In this document: positions 25,201 through 30,859 of the stretch, piece by piece
Layout of the letters: each line of letters opens with the position of its first letter
Numbering within the stretch: position 1 is the first letter of the stretch
Source of the DNA: Spisula solida
Taxonomy: Eukaryota > Mollusca > Bivalvia > Venerida > Mactridae
DNA: 64,000 bases
Assembly (NCBI GenBank): GCA_947247005.1
Contig: OX365948.1
Span: forward strand, 9,847,455-9,911,454
Direction of reading: 5' to 3'
Position numbers and translations under genes: made by a program
Notes under the pieces: model-generated
What the model was told of the DNA's origin: nothing
What the model saw: the letters and a program-made list of their open reading frames with translations, nothing else
Databases searched by the model: none

Positions 25201-28200
25201 ATTACTGACTAACTTATTCCTTACATAACACAGTAAACCAGCTGATATACCACCTGACACTGGGTAATGTAATACTGATGTCTGGTGTCAATGAATAGCT
25301 GGTGTATATATTTAGTACAATCCTATTATAGAATTGCTCTTAACCATTTTGTATCAAAGCTCAGGTGCTAAGAGAGCATAGACCTAACACAGGTCTAGAC
25401 ATATAAAAAAACATAGTGTAATAAAGTGTGAAATAACAGATCAGTCCACCATCTGTGTACCCACGTATAAATTCTGTTCAACAATTAACAGTCAAGTATC
25501 AAAAGGACATAACATAAATTTGTGAACCAAAGCATAAGGAACACATGTCAAGTAAAAAGATGTGAATCAGAAAACTCAATTGACTCCAGCAACATTTTGA
25601 TCCTAATGATTTGGACAAAGAGTTCACAATCATCAAAATAGCCCTTGAAATTCAGAACCTTGTGAAACTCCTGGGAATTCAACAGGAAAATATATGTTAA
25701 ATGTAAACTGGACCACAGCTGAAGATTGTTTTCATTGGTACTATCAATTACCTTGGATATCTGTAACATCACAATAGAATGTTTGATAGCTTCGATCATA
25801 GCATTAGCAGTAACTTTGATCACATTATATTTCTCCTTCTCGGCCACATCATCACAGGCCTCTATACGTTTCTCCAGGCTTTCAACCTGTGTGATCAACA
25901 ATTGTAGATATGCATCTGTTTCAGCAAGTTTACGATCAAAATCTGCAGCACTTGGAACTGGACCAGATGATTGACCCTGAAAAAAAAACATTTAAACGTT
26001 AAAACAGTTTGTACAAAGATTGTTGAGGAAATAATTTCAAGTTAATAGGAGCAATGTGTTTTAGTACATGTTCTGGCAGTGGATATTACGGTCCCATTTC
26101 GATATTGTTAACAGTATCAGAATGATGTGTTAGGAAAGAATTTCTGTAACCACCTTGTCACTTTCAGTAGTTTCATTTGACCCTTGAATGGACACCAAAA
26201 CTTTTATAATGTCACATTTGGACCCTTCAGATTATATCTCAAGGATTAATCATTATGGCTATGTCAGAAATGCTAAAATCCTGTATGATATAGTAATATC
26301 AATGAAACAGTCATGTCAGTCAAATATCACTACTCAGAGTAGGAACTATAACATAAGGCCAACTATTGAAATACCTATGCATTTTATCATCAAGAGAAAA
26401 TGATTGAACTTACCCTAAATGAAGAATGGCGAGAATGTCGAACTATTGTGTTTTCTAATGCTTCTATCCATTGTTCTCTTTCCTCTGCATCACGAGCTGA
26501 CAAAAACAAAACATGAAAAGCTTATTACCAATTACAGTACAACCTCTTTAAAGCAACAACCTTTGAGTAACACACGGGTTGTTACCCTGGAGAAGCAATC
26601 TTATTAAAGTCAGACCCTAACATTTGCTTCATTTCTTTAGGCTATTAGAGACTACACTTCGTAGGAGGTAATGTTCAAATGACCTCTCGAACGCACAATG
26701 ACGTCACATAGCCTCAGCAGTGTTTCACTGCACTTTCAGATATGTGAAAGCAGCGATTTGATTGGATGACATAAAGTTCACACCGACATGACCGCACACA
26801 GAGTGCCATCAGATCCTTATCAGTGTAAAGTAGTCTGATTTTAATGAGTTGTCTGGAGAAGTATACTTTAAAGTAAATGGTTGTTACTCTACAGAGGGCC
26901 GCTCTGGATAGGTTGCACTGTTTAAACAATATGGTACATAGAGTCCAGTAATGGCACAAGGTACCTACTACAAACAAGAGGGCCCAAAGGGCCCAATATC
27001 GAACTTGACTTAGATTTAGTTGAGATGATCATTGTGACCAAGTTTCTTAAAGATCAAGCCAAAACTGTGACCTCTAGTGACTACACAAGGTTTTTCTATT
27101 ATTTGACCTTGTGACCTAGTTTTTTACCCCGGATCACCCAATATCAAACTTGATCTAGATTTTGTTGAGATGATCATTGTGACCGAGTTTAATAAAGATT
27201 AGACCAAAATTGTGACCTCTAGTGACTATGCAAGGTTTTTCTATGATTTGACAATGTGACCTAGTTTTTGACCCAAGATGACCCAATATCAAACTTGACC
27301 TAGATTTTGTTGTTATGATCATTGTAAACAGGTTTTGTAACGATCAGGTCAAAACTGTGACCTCTAGTGACTACGCAAGGTTTTTCTATGATTTGACCTT
27401 GTTACCTAGTTTTTGACCTCAGATGACCCAATATCGAACTTGACCTACATTTTGTTGTGCTGATCATTGTGACCAAGTTTCGTAAAGATTATGCTAAAAC
27501 TGTGACCTCTAGAGATTTTGTTGAGATGATCATTGTGACCAAGTTTCATAAAGATTAATTCAAAATTTTGACCTATAGTGACTACACAAGGTTTTTCTAT
27601 GATTTGACCTTGTGACCTAGTTTTTGACCTCGGATGACCCAATATCGAACTTGACCTAGATTTTGTTAGTATGATCATTGTGACCAAGTTTCATAAATGT
27701 TAAGTCAAAATTGTGACCTCTAGTGACTACACAAGGTTTTTCTATAATTTGACCTAGTGACCTAGTTTTTGACCCCAGATGACCCAATATCGAACTTGGC
27801 CTTGATTTTGTTGAGATGATTATTGTGACCAAGTTTCATAAGGATTAGGCTAAAATTGTGACCTCTAGTGTCTACACAAGGTTTTTCTATGATTTGACCT
27901 TGTGACCTAGTTTTTGACCCTGAATGACCCAATATCGAACTTGACCTAGATTTTGTTGAGATGATCATTGTGACCAAGTTTCATAAAGATTAAGTCAAAA
28001 TTGTGACCTCTAGTATCTACACAAGCAAATTGTTGACGGACGGACTGACGACGGACGAAGAGTGATCACAAAAGCTCACTCTGTCACTTTGTGACAGGTA
28101 AGCTAATAAAACTGAAACAGAAAATCCATTTTTCCATAGCAAAAGGAAATGTAAAAGAATAATGTAAATACTGCAACAGCACATGTACTCTTGTTCAGAT

Positions 28201-30609
28201 TGAGAAGATATAATTTATTAAGAGGTCAGTTGCAGCATCATATTTCAAAATATGCACTAGAATTAAATATCATTAAACAGATCTCACAAACAAAATTTGA
28301 CAAATAAGATAGAAACAGACACAGGTACATTTCTACGTATGAAAACTAACCTTGAAAATGAAATGTCTTGTGATCAACAGTGATAGTAAATGTACTATCA
28401 TCTTCATCATCAATACCAATAACAGCCCCCTGAAAATATGAACAAAGAGATGTTTTCATTCCAGTAAAACACACATTCTATTATACAGTCTTGTCGACTA
28501 TTCTCATCTTGTTGTTATTTTCGCAATCAACATGCCTTATTTAAAGCAGAAGTGGAAGTTAATATGGTGTCCAATGCATTTCATAGACTGGCTGCAGGCA
28601 GTATTCAACATTTAAGCTTGTGACTTTAGTTGGACAAATCACCAATCTAGGCAGAGCCTTTATACAGCTCTACAATAGAAAAGTAAGGGAAAATCAATTT
28701 TTAACTGAACGTTTTACCAATACAAAATAGACTTGTCAGTAAAATACCTTTAATCTTACACATCCTCGCCTTGACCCCCTCTTCATCTTATCCTTCGACT
28801 GAAGAAAAGAGTAAGAGAAATATAACACAGTTTACAGCAAAAATCATGGACATAGCTGATGGTTCAAACCTACATTTATATCAGTCCTAAGACTCCTTAC
28901 CATATAAAAAAGAAAGTAAGTTTCAAATTATATATTCTTAATTTTCCAACATCTTTGTCATTAAGACAAGAAAATATTGAAACAACATTGACTTTAAAAG
29001 ATCCATAATGTACGTGCAAGTAACAAAAATTACCTTAAATTTAAAATTACCTTTAATTTAAAGATTTTTATTAAACTCAGATAGAAGTAAAGTATTATAG
29101 ACTATAATTGAATTTGTTTTTATTATATTATACTATTGAATGTTTAAGAGTTTTATTATACTATTGACTGTTTAAGACGGTTTTTAAATGACAGTTGTCA
29201 GGTAGATTTTAAAACTGTATATCCCTGATTCTCGTATCGTCGTGCTTTCTCGTATTTCTGGCAAACTTTCCTGTTTATATGAAAACAGGAGATACAAGGT
29301 ATTAAGAGATTTCAGAAAACTGCTGCGGGATAATGTGATATTGGGTAGATTTTTCCAATCTTTGTATATTTAGGTCTTTGTAAGAACACATATATTTCAT
29401 TTGTTTTATTTAAAGTTGCTATCGGGTCCAGCTTCTCTAAATCATTGTATCCAAAATAAATGCACAAACTATAAGAAAAGTATATAATTTGACGATTGCC
29501 AGCCAATATAATTCTAACTTCCTCCGTAAACTCCGATGCCTGTGGAATTAAAACCAACGACCTGGTTACGATTTCATATTGGCCGACATTGTCATCAATC
29601 TTCTTCCACTTAACAACTGGCGCCAGTTCTTAAGAACTGGCGTTAGCGTTAAGAATTGGCCACATAACACAAAAAAACACACAAATATGATGTGTTTATG
29701 CTTTAAAATTATAAATTATAGTATTTCGGATTTATTATGTGAGTTTATGTACAATTGGAATGATAAAACATAAAGAAATCATTTATAATTTTAAAGCATA
29801 AAAACTTCATATATTCGTGTTTGGTTTGTGAGTTAATTGGGCCAGTTCTTAAAGCTAGCGCCAGTTCTTAAGAACTGTAGCCAGTTCTTTTAGCGCACAA
29901 TTTAAATATTTTATGACCCCCGGGGTCATAAAATAAATTCGATTTTTATATTAATTGTATTTTAACAATTCCATCACTTCTGGATGAAAGCATAGCGTCC
30001 ACGGCCAAATAGTAATGCATTTTAATAATTGCAAATATAGTTTTTGGCCTACTTTATGGTGATTTTTAACCCTAATGCACCTTTATTTGTAAAAGACACA
30101 TAACTAATATAATATGATTCACATTGGCATATTGTGGCATTATAGTTGGATATCATTATGATAAAGAATTTAATAATAAAATTACTAGTAATGAGTTATA
30201 TTCACAAATCAATATTATATCATTTCTGATATTGATAACAAATCTCGAAATGATAAACATGGGTGTAATTTACAGTTAAATAACAAATGGACACGGGAAA
30301 TAACATTTCAAAGAGAACCCATTGACACCTCATGGTAATTAGGCAATGTGATAATATTAGGAAGCATGTAATCATGACTGACACCAATTATCACGTTTTA
30401 TTGAAGTGGGTGGGGTATGGTACTTTTGGTAGGAGAACGGGTACTGTGGTATTTAAATTCAATTTAGTGGAATGTCATTTATTTATTTCAATAGAACATA
30501 CAGTATAGTAAGAAAGAAGACCGGCATTGTCGTCCAAGACGAACCAACGATACTGCCAGCCCTTCACAACGTTAGTCCACTTGCTCAGTGGACCTTCCAT
30601 GACGGCCAT
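10184..30609 (-). CDS. OSBPL9: Oxysterol-binding protein-related protein 9 (ORP9/OSBPL9 type), 18 exons
   Basis: A lipid-transfer protein of the OSBP family; the vertebrate protein works at ER-trans-Golgi contacts, moving sterol or phosphatidylserine against PI4P. Eighteen exons with GT-AG borders join in phase to 2163 nt, giving 720 residues (human about 736). Order: PH domain (about 4-105, [11 protein letters not shown]), a helical region (108-182, ADAYLQ-like), a low-complexity linker with FFAT motif DFFDAEE (265-271), then the ligand-binding domain (about 340-690) with EQVSHHPP at 474-481, KPYNPILGE and [10 protein letters not shown]. The start at 30609 ([11 protein letters not shown]) aligns with the family N-terminus, and the end [17 protein letters not shown] aligns with the family C-terminus. 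No frame break. Diverges from DEPDC1 with 205 bp between start codons. Introns carry most of the window's transposons. Confidence 0.95.
10669..10709 (-). ncRNA. Decayed hammerhead ribozyme, Penelope type
   Basis: On the minus strand CTGATGA (10707-10701) is followed by a 6-bp stem II GGCTTA/TAAGCC and then GAATGT where GAAAYGT is required. One A is missing from the catalytic core, so it is probably inactive. It lies in ORP9 intron 17, in sense with the gene. Confidence 0.6.
10870..11005 (-). CDS. OSBPL9: ORP9 exon 17
   Basis: Residues 644-689, [20 protein letters not shown] and [14 protein letters not shown], the long charged helix near the C-terminus of ORPs. Donor GTAAGT, phase 0. Confidence 0.95.
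11088..12637 (+). mobile_element. Pearl-like (Helentron-type) element B
   Basis: Lies in ORP9 intron 16. The 5' end has a GGGCCCAAAGGGCCC hairpin (11094-11108) followed by TCGCTCACCTGTCG. The core has eight units whose CCCAATATC marks fall at 11261, 11406, 11551, 11696, 11841, 11986, 12131 and 12276, exactly 145 bp apart. Then come an ACGG microsatellite (interrupted by a MITE), TGATCACAAA and a 3' hairpin at 12605-12636 with stem TGTCAC/GTGACA and TTT loop. No protein. Same plan as bivalve pearl elements, regarded as non-autonomous Helentrons (known); membership is inferred. Confidence 0.85.
12412..12568. mobile_element. 157-bp MITE nested in the ACGG tract of element B
   Basis: The ACGG microsatellite is split: one part ends about 12412, the other restarts about 12567. 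The inserted DNA has imperfect 28-bp TIRs (22 of 28 matching), CGTAC..ATG...CGGTA.TTGTGGGGT on each side. The interior holds further inverted ACCCACAAGT words. Element E has an uninterrupted tract at the same place. Confidence 0.7.
12665..12893. mobile_element. MITE with ATACCCCCGC ends
   Basis: Starts TAATATACCCCCGCCGGC and ends GTGCGGGGGTATAATTA, so the termini are inverted repeats sharing ATACCCCCGC. Inside are an ACGGACGG microsatellite and text shared with 5706-5895. It begins only 27 bp after element B. Confidence 0.7.
13375..13466 (-). CDS. OSBPL9: ORP9 exon 16
   Basis: Residues 614-643, [20 protein letters not shown] then EFESRR, matching the FVDTKKLP...YESR segment of vertebrate ORP9. 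Exits two bases into an Arg codon. Confidence 0.94.
13494..13716. mobile_element. Inverted-repeat element in ORP9 intron 15
   Basis: Left CAGACAGACACGCCACCTGG then CTTTTATGAA matches the complement of the right part (CAGACAGACACACCACTTGG) over about 42 bp with several differences. The interior carries GGTTCGAATGG, a B-box-like word, so a SINE-derived origin is also possible. Confidence 0.55.
13866..14085 (-). CDS. OSBPL9: ORP9 exon 15: ligand domain core
   Basis: Residues 540-613, [30 protein letters not shown] and [21 protein letters not shown] is a family block whose basic residues face the PI4P headgroup. Confidence 0.96.
14671..14819. repeat. Short CCTGAAA-rich element
   Basis: Several CCTGAAA words and weakly inverted ends (CAGGTCGGGTAATT / AATTACCAGGCCT). 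Probably a decayed MITE in ORP9 intron 14. Limits approximate. Confidence 0.4.
15088..15262 (-). CDS. OSBPL9: ORP9 exon 14: ligand domain core
   Basis: Residues 482-539, [36 protein letters not shown] and ITFPNGYGR, part of the beta-barrel of the lipid-binding domain. Confidence 0.95.
15359..15590 (+). repeat. Dispersed repeat, copy 1
   Basis: Shares TGACCTTGATCTACTGACCT, AACCTCCATGTAAAG and ATATACCCC(C)TT with 22560-22955. Non-coding, in ORP9 intron 13, with limits set from the shared text. Confidence 0.65.
15787..17771. mobile_element. Tandem-core element interrupted by pearl-like element D
   Basis: Bounded by inverted TGTCGCCTG (15787) and CAGGCGACA (17763-17771). The core is a repeated unit of about 150 bp with AAGGTAGAGTTATGGTTCTT, TTATTGCAAGAAACATGCAT and AAATCAATCAAAGGGAAA. 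About three units precede and two follow the inserted element D (16259-17443). Without the insert the element would be about 800 bp. No protein. It ends 61 bp from ORP9 exon 13. Confidence 0.7.
16259..17443 (+). mobile_element. Pearl-like (Helentron-type) element D
   Basis: 5' ACAAGAGGATCATAGATC and GCGCTCACCTGCT, then core units with CCCAACTTC marks at 16694, 16839, 16984, 17129 and 17274 (145 bp apart), a short ACGGACGACGGAC tract, ATCACAAA and a 3' hairpin at 17411-17442 with stem TGCCAC/GTGGCA and TTT loop. The core sequence differs clearly from B and E but keeps the same register. Confidence 0.85.
17833..17917 (-). CDS. OSBPL9: ORP9 exon 13: OSBP signature EQVSHHPP
   Basis: Residues 454-481 ending AEQVSHHPP. 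The paired histidines bind the PI4P phosphate in all ORPs. A large repeat element ends only 61 bp from this exon's donor. Confidence 0.96.
17952..18075 (+). repeat. Dispersed repeat: AGGCAACACAGTTGGG family
   Basis: Shares AATAATAAAG.CTTTAT, AAAGAGGCAACACAGTTGGG and CAGTCTTCC with 39850-39925, and more weakly with 9309-9365. Nature unknown; LINE or SINE tail suspected. Confidence 0.6.
18465..18633 (-). CDS. OSBPL9: ORP9 exon 12: ligand domain, KPYNPILGE
   Basis: Residues 397-453, including [14 protein letters not shown] and [11 protein letters not shown]. In the family the KPYNPILGE loop contributes to lipid and PI4P headgroup contacts. Confidence 0.95.
19007..19169 (-). CDS. OSBPL9: ORP9 exon 11: ligand-domain lid and entry
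   Basis: Residues 343-396 with [20 protein letters not shown] and [20 protein letters not shown]. This is the conserved lid and first part of the OSBP ligand-binding fold. Confidence 0.95.
19638..19667 (-). CDS. OSBPL9: ORP9 exon 10: 30-nt micro-exon
   Basis: Residues 333-342, [10 protein letters not shown], corresponding to the acidic segment just before the ligand-binding domain in the family. Only 30 nt, but with a TTTTCAG acceptor, GTAAGT donor and matching phases. Confidence 0.85.
19953..20001 (-). ncRNA. Hammerhead ribozyme with intact core, Penelope/retrozyme type
   Basis: On the minus strand, CTGATGA (19992-19986) is followed by stem II GGCA-AAT-TGCC and GAAACGT (19973-19967), all required core nucleotides in the right order. 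Stem III would be the minimal self-complementary ACGT seen in Penelope-type hammerheads, which cleave best as dimers (known). Stem I is GATTGTAT..TC before the core against GATAATACAAG after it, with an internal loop. It lies in ORP9 intron 9, in sense with the gene. The flanking AT-rich DNA (about 19940-20270) may be the rest of a Penelope or retrozyme terminus. Confidence 0.8.
20161..20264. repeat. 53-bp tandem duplication
   Basis: TAGCAAT(A/G) followed by an AT-rich tract and ATTGAATTCATGAAA occurs twice head to tail (20161-20213 and 20214-20264), nearly identical. Adjacent to the hammerhead-bearing segment. Confidence 0.85.
20563..20671. repeat. 109-bp palindrome
   Basis: CTTTCCACATTGAATTTATT at 20563 is mirrored by the complement ending GGAAAG at 20671. 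Arms of about 32 bp have only a few differences, and an inner AAAATGC/GCATTTT pair encloses a short loop with CGGCAGAGCCTCG. It would form a cruciform or RNA hairpin. It lies 45 bp from ORP9 exon 9. Confidence 0.85.
20717..20871 (-). CDS. OSBPL9: ORP9 exon 9: polar linker
   Basis: Residues 281-332, a Lys/Arg-rich start ([11 protein letters not shown]) followed by an acidic, Ser/Thr-rich stretch ending KPDDDYYD. Donor GTAAAA. Its 3' border lies only 45 bp from a 109-bp palindrome in the intron. Confidence 0.8.
21193..21301 (-). CDS. OSBPL9: ORP9 exon 8: FFAT motif exon
   Basis: Residues 245-280. [13 protein letters not shown] contains a near-canonical FFAT (two phenylalanines in an acidic tract) that binds VAP proteins on the ER. 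Human ORP9 has EDEFYDADE at the same place. Confidence 0.9.
22394..22531 (+). mobile_element. tRNA-derived SINE, copy 1
   Basis: A-box TAGCTCAGTGG (22402-22412) and B-box GGTTCAAATCT (22445-22455) at tRNA spacing form the head. The body GAGGCACACACATGCC...TGACTGGCAAATA..GACTATGCTTG is shared with 43799-43925. It sits in ORP9 intron 7, opposite to the gene. Confidence 0.8.
22560..22955 (+). repeat. Dispersed repeat, copy 2
   Basis: Two related blocks with TTGATCTACTGACCT and CTAACCTCCATGTAAAG end in ATATACCCCCTTATCAAAG. Same family as 15359-15590. It directly follows the SINE copy, so the two may have moved together. Confidence 0.6.
23003..23089 (-). CDS. OSBPL9: ORP9 exon 7: linker
   Basis: Residues 216-244, [18 protein letters not shown] and DPSTTIDLP. 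Little homology is expected here. The exon is inferred from an open frame between AAG acceptor and GTATAT donor that keeps phase 1-1 with its neighbours. It could be alternatively spliced. Confidence 0.6.
23951..24110. mobile_element. 160-bp MITE, TA-flanked, pogo-like ends
   Basis: CAGTACAACCTCT at the left and its complement AGAGGTTGTACTG at the right, with TA on both outer sides. CAGT...CCTC ends resemble pogo/Tigger elements (known); assignment is inferred. The interior repeats GAGAGGTTGTT and TACAGAGGTT. Confidence 0.75.
24175..24306. mobile_element. 132-bp MITE with CAGTTA duplication
   Basis: Inverted ends CATGGGCGAAAGTT / AACTTTCGCCCATG are perfect over 14 bp, and CAGTTA flanks both sides (24169-24174 and 24307-24312). 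Interior is rich in AACCTGAA words. Confidence 0.8.
24713..24839. repeat. Foldback with 44-bp arms
   Basis: ATTAAACGACCATTTGTTGA continuing to GTGTTAACACC is matched by the complement of the right arm (ending CGGTCGTTTAAT) with about three differences, around a loop of about 35 nt. In ORP9 intron 6. Confidence 0.85.
24992..25091 (-). CDS. OSBPL9: ORP9 exon 6: linker
   Basis: Residues 183-215, [17 protein letters not shown] and then an acidic/Tyr segment DFDYYGNQ. Poorly conserved linker. It is supported by acceptor, donor GTATGT and exact phase between exons 5 and 7. Confidence 0.75.
25752..25976 (-). CDS. OSBPL9: ORP9 exon 5: helical region
   Basis: Residues 108-182. Heptad-like hydrophobics in [20 protein letters not shown] and a following helix ending [12 protein letters not shown] suggest a coiled coil, as in the region of vertebrate ORP9 used for pairing with ORP11 (inference). 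Both borders are phase 0. Confidence 0.93.
26414..26496 (-). CDS. OSBPL9: ORP9 exon 4: PH C-terminal helix
   Basis: Residues 80-107, [20 protein letters not shown], the closing amphipathic helix of the PH domain with its conserved Trp. Donor GTAAGT, phase 0 exit. Confidence 0.95.
26535..26920. mobile_element. Larger relative of the pogo-like MITE
   Basis: Begins CAGTACAACCTCTTTAAAG and ends with the complement of CAGTGCAACCTATCCAGAG. Both ends continue into TAACAACC-type text. About 386 bp, non-coding, in ORP9 intron 3. Confidence 0.6.
26974..28105 (+). mobile_element. Pearl-like (Helentron-type) element E, rearranged
   Basis: Starts with the same GGGCCCAAAGGGCCC hairpin as B (26980-26994), but then jumps straight into core text AATATCGAAC, so the GCTCACCTGTC motif and first unit border are lost. 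Core marks fall at 27137, 27282, 27427, 27638, 27783 and 27928. The one 211-bp step equals two units minus 79 bp, marking an internal deletion. It ends with an ACGG tract and a 3' hairpin at 28073-28104 with stem TGTCAC/GTGACA. In ORP9 intron 3. Confidence 0.85.
28351..28429 (-). CDS. OSBPL9: ORP9 exon 3: PH domain
   Basis: Residues 54-79, [19 protein letters not shown] then HKTFHFQ, nearly invariant in ORP9 proteins. Exits one base into an Ala codon through GTTAGT. Confidence 0.95.
28748..28798 (-). CDS. OSBPL9: ORP9 exon 2: PH domain
   Basis: Residues 37-53, [17 protein letters not shown], a basic loop and strand of the PH domain. TTCTTCAG acceptor and GTATTT donor, phase 0 on both sides, 51 nt. 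Confidence 0.92.
29609..29895. repeat. Long inverted-repeat element in ORP9 intron 1
   Basis: Two arms of about 120 bp: the left has ATGCTTTAAAATTATAAAT, the right its complement. Both outer parts carry repeated GCCAGTTCTTAAGAACTG palindromes, including a perfect 22-bp palindrome at 29621-29642. Non-coding; a foldback transposon is likely. Confidence 0.8.
30502..30609 (-). CDS. OSBPL9: ORP9 exon 1: start and PH domain beginning
   Basis: Residues 1-36, [19 protein letters not shown] followed by YRWFVLD, the first strands of the PH domain. Donor GTATGT after SYYT. Phase 0 exit. A second in-frame ATG sits three codons downstream, but the first matches the family start. Confidence 0.93.
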
Positions 30610-30814
30610 GTTTGCGGAAGTGATACCTCCTCTAGGCGAGAACCAATCAAAATGGTCGTTACATATCGTGACCAATCGTACGCATGCGGACTTTTTGAAA
30701 TTGTCAACATTGTAGACGACAGGTGCGATACGGTCGGAATGTGCTAAATCGTTGTTTATTTTTGAAATATGACAGACTAATATCTAGATCAGTGCTATAT
30801 TTGCAATATACAAG
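30610..30814. promoter_or_regulatory. Divergent promoter of ORP9 and DEPDC1
   Basis: The whole space between the two start codons. Seen: ETS-like GCGGAAGTGA (30614-30623), CCAAT at 30643-30647 and 30672-30676 (29 bp apart, as for paired NF-Y sites), NRF1-like ACGCATGCGG (30680-30689), and CHR-like TTTGAA at 30694-30699 and 30761-30766. There is no clear TATA box. CCAAT plus CHR is the known signature of G2/M genes, which fits DEPDC1; its use here is inferred. Confidence 0.75.
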
Positions 30815-30859
30815 ATGAATGAACAAACGACATCAGGACCTTATCGTGCAACGTTACTG
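30815..30859 (+). CDS. DEPDC1: DEPDC1 exon 1
   Basis: Residues 1-15, MNEQTTSGPYRATLL. The GPYRAT word precedes the DEP domain in vertebrate DEPDC1 as well. Donor GTAAGT, phase 0. Confidence 0.9.

Noticed and set aside
27445..27977. Minus-strand open frames of 70-80 codons with repeated MVTMII text
   Set aside because: They are translations of the 145-bp pearl-like units, and 145 is not a multiple of three.
10184..30609. Second, separate gene for the PH-domain part
   Set aside because: All exons from PH to C-terminus join in phase and reproduce the full ORP9 order and length, so one gene is sufficient.
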